In this document: one piece after another, positions 32,618 through 40,933 of the stretch
Numbering within the stretch: position 1 is the stretch's first letter
Layout: every line of letters starts with the position of its first letter
NCBI RefSeq assembly: GCF_024539815.1
Contig: NZ_JAHHIU010000064.1
Location: 1-64,000, forward strand
DNA: 64,000 bases
Direction of reading: 5' to 3'
Source: Streptomyces hayashii
Lineage (GTDB): Bacteria > Actinomycetota > Actinomycetes > Streptomycetales > Streptomycetaceae
The notes under the pieces: generated by a model
What the model saw: only the letters and a program-made list of their open reading frames with translations
Told to the model about the DNA's origin: nothing
Database searches by the model: none
Position numbers and translations under genes: made by a program

Positions 32618-33786
32618 CGCGGACCCCGCCGCCCGGCGTCGCGTACGAACTCTTCGACTGCCTTCAGGTGAATCTCGCCGTGCTCGCCGACAGGTGGCAC
32701 GGCGCGGGTACCCACCTGCGGCTCGGCGCGACGCTTCGCTTCGCTCCCGAGGCCGGGGCCGACGGGTTGCCGACCGTCGAACGCACCGTCGAGCAGCACC
32801 TTGCCGACGCGCAGAGCGCTCTCGGGATCGCGGTGCGCGCGCTGCACCGGGCTCCCGCCACGACCGACATCCCTCTCGCCGAGGGGTGCTATGTGGTGTC
32901 GGACGCCTATCACCTGCCATGGGTGCCCTACTTCCAGCAGCGCCACCTGTCGCACAGTTTCCTCGCCGAGGCCGAGGGCACGGACGTCGTGAACGTCGTG
33001 GACGGGTATCACAACGAGACTCCGTGGGGCAGTGCGCGGCCCGGCCTGTGGACCCTGCCGGCCCGGGAGTTCCTCGCCGCCGTGCCCAACCCCGCCCTGG
33101 TCGCCGAGCTCGTGCCCGCGGCCGAGCGGCCGGGCCCGGCTGCGGCCGCTCTCGATCTCGCGGGACCGGAAGCGGTCGACGCGTACGTCGACGCCTATGC
33201 GCGCCACCCCGACCGGATCGCGGCACTCGGCCGGCTCACCCTGGAAACCTGGTTCCTCGCCCGCTCCCGCGCGCTGCACGCCGCGTTCCGCGCACAGTTC
33301 GGACCATCGCCGGACAGCGCCGTCGACGCCCATCTGCTCGCCTGGGGCTCCCTCACCGAGCAGACCTACCTGGCCGCGCGCCGGGTCGAACGCGGTCGGA
33401 CGGAGCCCCCGGCGCTGCTGCCCCGCCTGCGCGAGCAGTTGCACGCGGACCGCGTGGTCTTCGGCGACGTCCCCACAGCGGGCGACGCCGGCGAGTCGCC
33501 CTCCGCGGCGGGCGCCGAACTGCGCCGCGCCGTCGCCGGGGTGGCCGCGGCTGTGCTCGGGACCCAGGCCGAACCGCTCCTGGACGGACAGCTCCTCAGC
33601 GATGTGCCGCGGTTCAGCTCCTTCCGGATCGTGGAGATCGTCGAACGGCTGGAGGAGGAACTGCGCTTCGAGTTCGACGCCGACGACCTGGTGCCCGAGA
33701 ACCTCCACGACATCGACGCCATCTGCGCAATCGTGCGGCGGTCTCTGCACGCCGAGCCTGCGCTCGCCCACCTCGAAGAGGCCTGA
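32614..33786 (+). CDS. BtrH-like aminoacyltransferase fused to a C-terminal carrier domain
   Basis: In this 390-residue protein the N-terminal part resembles the butirosin BtrH / cysteine-peptidase-like family, with a candidate nucleophile Cys16 (FDCLQVN) and conserved SDAYHLPW and HLSHSF around residues 96-113. BtrH moves an amino-acyl group from an acyl carrier protein to an acceptor amine. The C-terminal 75 residues look like an acyl carrier domain (likely attachment Ser336 in RFSSFRIVEIVERLEEEL). It is first in a tight run with ligase, decarboxylase and ACP genes; the ligase start overlaps its stop. The fusion suggests the carrier and the transferase act on the same amino-acyl unit. The family match is from pattern only, so the function is moderately sure. 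Confidence 0.68.
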   Translation: MTRTPPPGVAYELFDCLQVNLAVLADRWHGAGTHLRLGATLRFAPEAGADGLPTVERTVEQHLADAQSALGIAVRALHRAPATTDIPLAEGCYVVSDAYHLPWVPYFQQRHLSHSFLAEAEGTDVVNVVDGYHNETPWGSARPGLWTLPAREFLAAVPNPALVAELVPAAERPGPAAAALDLAGPEAVDAYVDAYARHPDRIAALGRLTLETWFLARSRALHAAFRAQFGPSPDSAVDAHLLAWGSLTEQTYLAARRVERGRTEPPALLPRLREQLHADRVVFGDVPTAGDAGESPSAAGAELRRAVAGVAAAVLGTQAEPLLDGQLLSDVPRFSSFRIVEIVERLEEELRFEFDADDLVPENLHDIDAICAIVRRSLHAEPALAHLEEA

Positions 33787-35309
33787 TGACTACTCAGCCC
33801 CCTGCCGCGCTGCTGCACGAACTGCTGGACGAGGCGGCCGCGCGCCGGCCCGATCGCCCCGCCGTCACGTGCCACGACCACACCCTCACCTATCGGGAGC
33901 TGGCCGCCGCGAGCCGACGCGTCGCGTACTGGCTCGGCGGACTGGGCCTGCGGCGCGGGCACCGGTTGCTGGTCAGCGCCCGGACATCCACCACGGTGCC
34001 CGTTCTGGTCTACGCCGCCTCGCGCCTGGGCGTGGCCTTCTCCCTCCTGCACGAGCAGGTTCAGGGCGGACAGCTCGAACACGTGCTGAACGACAGCGAA
34101 CCGATGCTCATCGTCAGCGACTCCGAGCCCAACCGGGCGACGGCGGGGCGGCAGGGCGTGCGGGCCGAGGACCTCGCGACCGTCACGGCACTGGCCTTCG
34201 ACGCCGAGAGCGGGGCCGGGCCGATACCGACCGCGCCGCTCTCGGTGGACCCGGTCTGCCTCATCTACACCTCAGGCACGACCTCGCTTCCCAAAGCCGT
34301 CGTCAGCACCCACCAGCAGATGCTCTTCGCGGTGCGGGCGATCCAGCAGGTGCTGGGCTACCGTCCGGACGACGTGGTCTACAGCCCGCTTCCCCTGTCC
34401 TTCGACTACGGCCTCTACCAGCTCTTCCTGGGAGCGTGCGGTGGAGCCCACGTCTGGCTGGGCCGACCCGCGGAGGTGGGGCCGCCCCTGCTGACCAACC
34501 TGCTGCGCTCGCGGGCCACCGTGCTTCCCGCGGTCCCCGCGGTCGCCGACGCCCTGGCGCGCCTGCTGCGACGCGCCGGAGACCGCAAGCTCTCCCTGCG
34601 CATGCTGACCAACACCGGCGCCGCGATGCCCCAGGAGACGCTGACCGTGCTGCGCGCGAGCATTCCGGGACTGGACGTGCACCTGATGTTCGGGCTCACC
34701 GAGTGCAAGCGTGCCACCGTCATGCCGGCGAACGGCGATCTGGCCAGACCGGGTTCCAGCGGGCCGGCCCTGCCCGGCACCGAGGTCTTCGTCGTCGACG
34801 AGAAGGGGGAGCGTCTGCCGGCCGGCGAGATCGGCGAGATCGTGGTCCGCGGCCCGAACGTCATGGCCGGTTACTGGCGGCACGCCGAGCTCAACGCCCA
34901 GCGCTTCCCCAAAGCCGAGGGTCTGTTCCCCGAACTGCGTACCGGCGACTTCGGTCGGCTCGACGAAGAGGGCTATCTGTACGTCGAGGGCCGGCGCGAC
35001 GACGTCTACAAGGAGAACGGCTTCCGGGTCAGCGCCGTCGAGGTGGAGGCGGCGGCACGCCGTCTGCCCGCCGTCGGCTCGGCGGCCGTTCTCGCCCCGG
35101 ACGGATCGTCGCCCGCCCGTCTGTTCGTGACGGTCAGCGGCGAACTGAGCGCGGCGGACGTGCTCCAGGCGATGCGTCAGGTGATCGAGGAGTACAAGAT
35201 CCCACGCCTGTGTCTCGTGTTGCCGGAACTCCCCCTCACCGGCAACGGAAAGGTCGACCGCAAGGCGCTGGCCGCACTGGCGAACCGGGTGGACCATGTC
35301 CGCGGTTGA
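33786..35309 (+). CDS. AMP-forming acyl/aminoacyl ligase
   Basis: The 507-residue ANL-superfamily enzyme has LIYTSGTTSLPKA (A3), FGLTECKRAT (A5), RTGDFG (A7), KENGFRVSAVEVE (hinge) and GNGKVDRKAL with the catalytic Lys. The divergent A5 motif puts it closer to free acyl/aminoacyl ligases than to the two NRPS-type A domains in this cluster. By context it should activate the amino acid that is loaded on the discrete ACP at 36603 and decarboxylated by the next gene product, as the ligase/ACP/decarboxylase sets do for butirosin and macrolactam starter units. The start (TGATG) overlaps the upstream stop, and the 3' end overlaps the decarboxylase gene by 14 bp. Confidence 0.85.
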   Translation: MTTQPPAALLHELLDEAAARRPDRPAVTCHDHTLTYRELAAASRRVAYWLGGLGLRRGHRLLVSARTSTTVPVLVYAASRLGVAFSLLHEQVQGGQLEHVLNDSEPMLIVSDSEPNRATAGRQGVRAEDLATVTALAFDAESGAGPIPTAPLSVDPVCLIYTSGTTSLPKAVVSTHQQMLFAVRAIQQVLGYRPDDVVYSPLPLSFDYGLYQLFLGACGGAHVWLGRPAEVGPPLLTNLLRSRATVLPAVPAVADALARLLRRAGDRKLSLRMLTNTGAAMPQETLTVLRASIPGLDVHLMFGLTECKRATVMPANGDLARPGSSGPALPGTEVFVVDEKGERLPAGEIGEIVVRGPNVMAGYWRHAELNAQRFPKAEGLFPELRTGDFGRLDEEGYLYVEGRRDDVYKENGFRVSAVEVEAAARRLPAVGSAAVLAPDGSSPARLFVTVSGELSAADVLQAMRQVIEEYKIPRLCLVLPELPLTGNGKVDRKALAALANRVDHVRG

Positions 35310-36603
35310 GAGCCACACCGGCGTGCTGCCGGTTCCGCTGGCCGATCTGGGCAACGTCCCGACGCCCGTCTACGTCTACGACCTCGCGGAGGTGCGCCGT
35401 AACCACGAACGGCTGCGCGCGGCTCTTCCGGACCGGACCGGCCTGTTCTACTCGCTGAAGGCGAACCCGCACCCGGCGCTGCTGACCACGCTGCACGCGT
35501 CCGGCGCCCGGCCGGAGGTCTGCTCGACCGGCGAACTGGACGCGGCGCTCGGCGCGGGCTGGGACCCCGCCGACGCGTTGTACACCGGGCCGGGGAAGAG
35601 CGACGCCGAGATCCGGTACGCCCTCGCCCGCGGCGTGCGGCTGTTCTCCGTCGACTCGCCCTATGCGATCGAGCAGTTGGACAGGCTGGCCGCAGAGCGC
35701 GATGTCAGCGCCGGCTGTCTGCTGCGGATCAACGACGACCAGCCGGTCCCCGGCCAGGGCCTGGTCATGACCGGCGTCGCCTCGCAGTTCGGCGCGGACA
35801 CGGGCTGGGTGCTGGCCGAGCCGGAGAGGTTCGCGGGCCGGCCCCGGGCCGAAGTCGTCGGACTGCATCTGTACATGGGGACGAACCTCACGGAGGTCGA
35901 CTCGCTGTACGGCCAGTTCCAGCGTTCCTTGGACACCGCCCGGCGGTTGACCGACGTGCTCGCCGAACACGGCGTACGGGTGCGCGTGCTGGACCTGGGC
36001 GGCGGGTTCGGCGCACCGTTCGCCAAGGCGGGCGAGGCCGTCGACCTGCGCGCGCTGCGCCCCCGCCTGGAGAAGCTCTTCGACGAGGAGACGCCCGGCT
36101 GGCGCGACGGGGCGCCGGAGGTGGTGTTCGAGTCGGGCCGCTACCTCGTCGGCACCGCCGGCACGCTGGTGACCCCCGTCCTGGATGTGAAGCGTTCCCA
36201 GGGCAAGGACGTCGTCGTCCTCGCCTCCGGCATCCACCATCTCGGCGGGATGTCCGGACTGCGCCGGCTCCCGGTGCTCGCTCCGCACGTGGTGCGCGCG
36301 GCCGCCGGGCCGGACTCGGCCCCCGAGTTGGACGCCGTCGTCGTGGGGCCGCTGTGCACCCCGCTCGACACCTGGGCGCGCGGTGCGAAGCTGCCCGCCC
36401 TCAGCCCCGGCGATCTGGTCGCCGTGCCCAATGTCGGCGCCTACGGACTGTACGCCAGCCTCATCGCCTTCCTCGGCCATCCGCTGCCCGCGGAGGCCGT
36501 GGTCGACAGCGACCGGCCCGGCGCCGCCCCGGTGACGACCCGTGTGTCCCTGACCCGCGCTCCTGTTTCCGCAGCGTCCGAACCCACCTCTGGAGTGAAC
36601 TGA
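35296..36603 (+). CDS. PLP-dependent decarboxylase, alanine-racemase fold (BtrK/VinO-like)
   Basis: The 435-residue protein of the ornithine/diaminopimelate decarboxylase family has YSLKANP with the PLP-binding Lys55, LDLGGGFG near residue 235 (phosphate-binding glycines), and VVGPLCTPLD near 350 with the active-site Cys and Asp. BtrK and VinO, the biosynthetic relatives in clusters of this type, act on aminoacyl groups bound to an ACP rather than on free amino acids. The gene sits between an AMP-forming ligase and a discrete ACP, which supports that role. It would give an omega- or beta-amino acyl-ACP. The substrate (for example glutamyl or aspartyl) cannot be read from the sequence. The ATG at 36603 of the next gene overlaps its stop by 1 bp. 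Confidence 0.9.
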   Translation: MSAVESHTGVLPVPLADLGNVPTPVYVYDLAEVRRNHERLRAALPDRTGLFYSLKANPHPALLTTLHASGARPEVCSTGELDAALGAGWDPADALYTGPGKSDAEIRYALARGVRLFSVDSPYAIEQLDRLAAERDVSAGCLLRINDDQPVPGQGLVMTGVASQFGADTGWVLAEPERFAGRPRAEVVGLHLYMGTNLTEVDSLYGQFQRSLDTARRLTDVLAEHGVRVRVLDLGGGFGAPFAKAGEAVDLRALRPRLEKLFDEETPGWRDGAPEVVFESGRYLVGTAGTLVTPVLDVKRSQGKDVVVLASGIHHLGGMSGLRRLPVLAPHVVRAAAGPDSAPELDAVVVGPLCTPLDTWARGAKLPALSPGDLVAVPNVGAYGLYASLIAFLGHPLPAEAVVDSDRPGAAPVTTRVSLTRAPVSAASEPTSGVN

Positions 36604-36860
36604 TGGACCCCCGCTTCACCGACCTGCTCGCGCCGTTCCTGAAGTTCCTCGGCGAGGAGGAGATAACCGCCGAGACGTCCTTGCGGGAGCAGGGTCTGGA
36701 CTCGATGCAAGCCATCGAGCTGCTCTTCGCGATCGAGGACGCTTTCGGCGTGGCGCTGCCCGACGAGGCCATGAACGACGCCACCTTCGCCACCGCCGGC
36801 AGCCTGTGGAAGGTGATCAGCGCGGCCTCGGAAGCGGATCAGGCGGCGAGCACCCGATGA
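36603..36860 (+). CDS. Discrete acyl carrier protein (aminoacyl carrier)
   Basis: The 85-residue carrier protein has phosphopantetheine Ser34 in GLDSMQAIELL and an otherwise typical acidic helix II. It is placed directly after the decarboxylase (TGATG junction) and before two acyl-CoA dehydrogenase homologues. By analogy with BtrI and VinL it should hold the amino acid during decarboxylation and dehydrogenation. The start is fixed by the junction. Confidence 0.92.
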   Translation: MDPRFTDLLAPFLKFLGEEEITAETSLREQGLDSMQAIELLFAIEDAFGVALPDEAMNDATFATAGSLWKVISAASEADQAASTR

Positions 36861-36891
36861 CCGGCCAACTCCGCCGAACCGAGGAGCGCAC

Positions 36892-38091
36892 ATGAACGCG
36901 ATCGCGTCCGAACCGGCGGTCGTCGCCGGTCCGTCTGCGCCCGGGCAGCCGGCCGGATTGACCGACCGGGTCGCCGCCGTGGCCGCCGAGCACCTGGACC
37001 GGACCGACCGCGACGCCGTCTTCCCCGTCGAGGCGCTGGACGAGATGCGCCGCACCGGGCTGCTGGGTCTGCTCGTGCCGGCCGAGTACGGCGGGCTCGG
37101 CGGCGGCGTCCACGAGCTGATCGAAGCGTGTACGTCGCTCGGGCGGGTCGACATGTCCGTGGCGATGATCTTCGCCATGCACTGCCAGCAGGTCGCAGCG
37201 GTGGCGAGCCACGGCAACGAACGGCTGCGCGCCGAGCTGCTTCCCCAGGTCGCCGACGGCAAGGTCTATCTCGCCTCGGTCACCACCGAGGCCGGCAAGG
37301 GCGGCCACCTGCTCACCGCCGAGGCGGCCCTCGACGCCAGGGGCGACGAACTGGACGTGGACCGGTTCGCCCCCATCGTCACCGGCGGCGCCCACGCCGA
37401 CGGCTTCCTGGTGACCATGCTCGCGCCGGGCGCCACGTCGCCGCACCAGGTGTCGCTCGTCTACGCGCACCGCGACCAGCTCACCGTCGAGCAGACCGGC
37501 GACTGGCAGCCGCTGGGCATGCGGGCCAGTCACAGCGGCGCGCTGCGCCTGCGCGGCAAGGTGCCGGAGCACCATGTGGTGGGCGCACAGGGCGACTTCC
37601 GGTCCATGGTCACCTCGGTGTTCGGCCCGATCGCGCACCTGAGCTGGTCGGCGTCCTGGCTGGGCACCGCGGCCGGCGCGCTCTCCCGGGTGGTGCGGAT
37701 GCTGCGCTCGCCGGAGAACCGCCACCGGGTCGACCTCGACTCCGAGCTGCTCCTGACCAGGCTGTCCCAGGCCCGCAGACGTCTGGACACCGTGCACGCC
37801 CTGCTCGCGCAGACGGAGCGGACCGTCGGTCGGAGTCCCGATCTGAGCCTGCCGAAGATCCAGCTGCAACTGAACGCGCTCAAGATCACGGCCGCCGAGG
37901 AGTGCTTCGCCGTCGTCGACGGCCTGATCGAGGCGGTCGGCATGCGGCACGGCTATCTCAAGGGCTCCCCGACCCGTCTGGAGCACGCGTTCCGGGACCT
38001 GCGCTCCGCGTCCCTGAACTACAGCAACGACCGCCTGCACCTGGCGGACGGCAAGCTCGCCCTGCTCGATCCAGAGGTGCGGTTTGTCTGA
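36892..38091 (+). CDS. Acyl-CoA (acyl-ACP) dehydrogenase homologue 1
   Basis: The 399-residue flavoprotein of the acyl-CoA dehydrogenase family has helical N-terminal and C-terminal domains and a beta middle (VPAEYGGLGG near residue 65; EAGKGGH near 134). The position near residue 380 where dehydrogenases usually have a catalytic Glu (YEGT) reads NYSND, so the base is missing or elsewhere. Paired with the next gene, it may form a hetero-oligomer in which only one subunit is catalytic. By context it acts on an aminoacyl group carried by the preceding ACP. Its stop overlaps the next start by 8 bp. Confidence 0.85.
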   Translation: MNAIASEPAVVAGPSAPGQPAGLTDRVAAVAAEHLDRTDRDAVFPVEALDEMRRTGLLGLLVPAEYGGLGGGVHELIEACTSLGRVDMSVAMIFAMHCQQVAAVASHGNERLRAELLPQVADGKVYLASVTTEAGKGGHLLTAEAALDARGDELDVDRFAPIVTGGAHADGFLVTMLAPGATSPHQVSLVYAHRDQLTVEQTGDWQPLGMRASHSGALRLRGKVPEHHVVGAQGDFRSMVTSVFGPIAHLSWSASWLGTAAGALSRVVRMLRSPENRHRVDLDSELLLTRLSQARRRLDTVHALLAQTERTVGRSPDLSLPKIQLQLNALKITAAEECFAVVDGLIEAVGMRHGYLKGSPTRLEHAFRDLRSASLNYSNDRLHLADGKLALLDPEVRFV

Positions 38092-39247
38092 GCCGACAGC
38101 CGCTGCCCAGGAGACATCGCCGGGCCGTTATCAGGAGCTGGTCTCGCACGCGCTGGAGAGCGTTCCGGTCAGCGCTCCGGCGACCGCCGTGTGGCGAGCG
38201 CTCGGGGCAGCCGGCGCCCTGCGCATGCTGTACCGGAGCAGGAACGCCCTGGGTCCGGTCGCGGACCCCGCGCGCCTGGCCGCTCTGCTCCGCGCCGTCG
38301 ACGCCCGCGCCGACAACGGCGTGACGCTCAGCGTGCTGGTGCAGGCGGCCAGCGCGCTGCCGGTGCTCGGCTCCGCCCGGTCCGACGCCGGGTCGGCCGC
38401 GCCTTCTTCGGTGGCGGCCGCCTGCGAAAGGGTCCTGGCAGGGGCCGCCCAGGTGGCGCTCGCGGCCACCGACGAGGCCACCGCGGGCTCCGATCTCAGC
38501 GGGCTGGGCACCGAGGTGCGGATCGAAGGCGACGAGCTGGTGGTCCACGGCGGCAAGCGCTGGGTGACCAACGCCGGCAGCGCCGAGTACCTGCTCGTCC
38601 TGGGCCGGCACCGGCCCGGCAGGCATTTCACCAACTTCAGCTGGGCCCTGGTGCCGGCGAAGTCGGCAGGCGTGACCGTGAGCACCGCGACGAGCGGTCT
38701 GCTCACGAACTCGGCGACCGCGCACGTCGGGTTCGACTCGGTGCGCCTGCCGGCCGATCACCTGGTCGGCAGAACCGGTCGCGGCATGGCCGTGTTCGCC
38801 CGGCACATGAGCACGGAGCGGCTCGCTGGGGCCCAGTGGGCCGTCGCGCTCACCGGCCGGGTGCTCGCCGACACCCGGGAGCGGCTTCTCCGGCGGACCG
38901 CCGAGGGGGAGCCGCTGTGGCACAACGCGGTCGTCCGCCAGGGTTTCGCCGAGTGCCTGGTGCGCGTCGCCCAGCTGCGAGCGCTGTGCGACAGCCTCGC
39001 CGAGTCGGCCGTGAAGGGGCAGAGCCTGTCGGCCGGGACCCTGTTGAAGTCCGCCGTCGGGCTGACGGTCGACACCGTGCTCGCCCAGTGCGCCCGCCTC
39101 CAGGGAGCGGACGGCTTCGCCGCGGGCGGTGCTCAGGGCATCCGCGCGGAAGCCGGGGTCCTCGGAATCGGCGGGGGCGTGACCGAGTTGATGCTCGCCG
39201 GTGTGGCCGACATGTCCGACCAGCTCCTGGCGGAGCTGCGGTCATGA
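38084..39247 (+). CDS. Acyl-CoA (acyl-ACP) dehydrogenase homologue 2
   Basis: The 387-residue product starts at a TTG overlapping the end of the previous gene. It has the acyl-CoA dehydrogenase fold: ATDEATAGSDLSG near 133, GKRWVTNAG near 160 and a C-terminal GIGGGVTELML whose Glu sits where many family members place the catalytic base. With homologue 1 it probably forms the dehydrogenase that introduces a double bond into, or otherwise oxidises, the decarboxylated aminoacyl-ACP. Neither partner is typical of fatty acid beta-oxidation in this context. ATGA overlap with the next gene indicates translational coupling. Confidence 0.85.
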   Translation: MSEPTAAAQETSPGRYQELVSHALESVPVSAPATAVWRALGAAGALRMLYRSRNALGPVADPARLAALLRAVDARADNGVTLSVLVQAASALPVLGSARSDAGSAAPSSVAAACERVLAGAAQVALAATDEATAGSDLSGLGTEVRIEGDELVVHGGKRWVTNAGSAEYLLVLGRHRPGRHFTNFSWALVPAKSAGVTVSTATSGLLTNSATAHVGFDSVRLPADHLVGRTGRGMAVFARHMSTERLAGAQWAVALTGRVLADTRERLLRRTAEGEPLWHNAVVRQGFAECLVRVAQLRALCDSLAESAVKGQSLSAGTLLKSAVGLTVDTVLAQCARLQGADGFAAGGAQGIRAEAGVLGIGGGVTELMLAGVADMSDQLLAELRS

Positions 39248-39969
39248 CGGCGACCGGGCCCGCCGAGGGGAGGGCCGGTCCGTCCGTGCGCCGCGAGGAT
39301 CCGGGGGGCCGGTACGAGATCACGGAGGGGGTGTGGGTCCTGTGCCGCTCCGACCGGACGGCGACGAACACGGCGGCACCCCACCGGGACGACCTCGCCC
39401 AGACGGAAGGCCTCCCGTCGTGGCGGGCCGAGGAGTTCCTCGCGGGGCGAGCCACGCTGCGCCGGCTCCTCCACGAGGTGCGCCCCGACCTCGCGGACAC
39501 ACCGGTCCGACCCGACGCGCAGGGCCGCCCCGTTCTGGTCGGGCGCCCCGAGGTCGGCGTGAGCGTCTCCCATGACGGCGGCCTCAGCGCCGCCGCCGTG
39601 GCGCCGGGCCGCCGTGTCGGCGTCGACGTGCAACTCCCGCCCGACGAACCGTCCGAAGGCATGCTCCGGCGCTGCTTGAAGGAACACGCCTCACGACTCG
39701 GAAAGCTGCCCGCCGAAGAGCGGGCACGCGAACTCGCCTGGGTCTGGACCGTCCAGGAGTCGTGCGTCAAGGCGGCGGGCACCGGACTCGCCGGCCGCCC
39801 CTGGGCCATCGCCGTCACGCCCGGCCACCGTCACGGCCGCTGGGGCCGGTACCGGTGGGCCAGTCTGCGCGACAGCTCCCCGATCCCGCTCAGCTGCGCC
39901 TTCACCCTCCGCGACGACCCCGATGCCCGAGGCCGGAGCCGCGCCCTGCCCGCCGACTTGGAGTGCTGA
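39244..39969 (+). CDS. 4'-phosphopantetheinyl transferase, Sfp type
   Basis: The 241-residue product has VSVSHDGG, RVGVDVQ (metal-binding Asp) and WVWTVQESCVKAAG, in which Gln takes the place of the first acid of the usual WxxKES motif. Such enzymes convert apo carrier domains to the holo form using coenzyme A. It would prime the many T and ACP domains of this cluster. The start overlaps the preceding stop (ATGA). A C-terminal extension after about residue 215 is Arg/Asp-rich and not conserved in the family. Confidence 0.9.
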   Translation: MTATGPAEGRAGPSVRREDPGGRYEITEGVWVLCRSDRTATNTAAPHRDDLAQTEGLPSWRAEEFLAGRATLRRLLHEVRPDLADTPVRPDAQGRPVLVGRPEVGVSVSHDGGLSAAAVAPGRRVGVDVQLPPDEPSEGMLRRCLKEHASRLGKLPAEERARELAWVWTVQESCVKAAGTGLAGRPWAIAVTPGHRHGRWGRYRWASLRDSSPIPLSCAFTLRDDPDARGRSRALPADLEC

Positions 39970-39970
39970 C

Positions 39971-40933
39971 GTGCTTGACACCATGGACGAACCGCCCCAG
40001 TTGGGCTGCTACACGACCAGCCTGGTCTGCTATCTGGCGGCGGAGATCCCCGCCGTGACGCGCCGTTTCGCCGAGGCGACACGGCTGGCGGTGCGCACCG
40101 ATCTGCCCGCGAGCGCACTGGCGTTCTCCCACCACACCCGGATCGACGCCGTCGAGGACGGCACGGAGCTGGCCTATCGGGGCGCCGCCGACTGGAAGGC
40201 CGCCCGGGAAGGGCTGCTCGCCGAGCTGGAGGCCCGGGGCCGGGTGCTGGCTGTCGCCAACACCGAGCACATCGCGTGGGCGCCGGGACACGGCCGGGCC
40301 GCAGCCCCGCACTGGATCCTGATCGACGGACGGCGCGACGGCTCCTGGAGGGTGGCCGACCACTTCGCCGCGCTCACCCCCCACGGCGAACAGAAGCCGT
40401 TCCAGGGGTGGTTGGACGACGCCGGACTCGCACGGGCCTTGACGCCGGTCGAGCAGTTCGGGCCCGAGGTGCCCCGCCGGGACCGTATGGCCCTCGGCAG
40501 GGCCACGGCCGTTCCGCCCATGACCCACCACCGCTGGCTGGTGCGCACCCGGGGCGAGCACCCGCCCGCGCCGGAGCGGTACGACGCCGCACCGGACGAC
40601 GGACGGTGGCTGTTCGAGCCGGTGGAGGTGCTGTCCCACATTCTCGCGACGCTGGTGGCGGACCCGGCGACGGCCGCCGGCTGCACGGACGACCTGTGGG
40701 CCGCGGCACGCCATTACGCGCACCGGAACGCCGTCCTGGTCGCGGACGGCTCGCTGGACCCCGAAGCGGCTGCCTGTGAGACCGCGGCCTGGCAGGAGAT
40801 CCCCAAGATCCTGCGCATCGCCGCCCTGTCCGCGGCCCGCGGCCGACCGCGGACCGGTCTGGTCGAGGAGGCGTTCACCGATCTGATCCGCGCCACCGAG
40901 AAGTCCACAGCCGTCGCACCTGGTAGGGGATGA
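39971..40933 (+). CDS. Second BtrH-like / cysteine-peptidase-like protein
   Basis: About 320 residues from a GTG at 39971 (GGAG 8 bp upstream; an in-frame ATG follows at 39983). The N-terminal [15 protein letters not shown] resembles the start of BtrH-type domains (candidate nucleophile Cys13). A later HWILIDG ... WRVADHFA gives a His/Asp pair like that of papain-fold enzymes. There is no carrier domain, unlike the other homologue at 32614. It may transfer an aminoacyl group from an ACP to a T domain or to the product, or remove a protecting group. The A-domain gene starts in its stop codon overlap. The family assignment is tentative. Confidence 0.6.
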   Translation: MLDTMDEPPQLGCYTTSLVCYLAAEIPAVTRRFAEATRLAVRTDLPASALAFSHHTRIDAVEDGTELAYRGAADWKAAREGLLAELEARGRVLAVANTEHIAWAPGHGRAAAPHWILIDGRRDGSWRVADHFAALTPHGEQKPFQGWLDDAGLARALTPVEQFGPEVPRRDRMALGRATAVPPMTHHRWLVRTRGEHPPAPERYDAAPDDGRWLFEPVEVLSHILATLVADPATAAGCTDDLWAAARHYAHRNAVLVADGSLDPEAAACETAAWQEIPKILRIAALSAARGRPRTGLVEEAFTDLIRATEKSTAVAPGRG

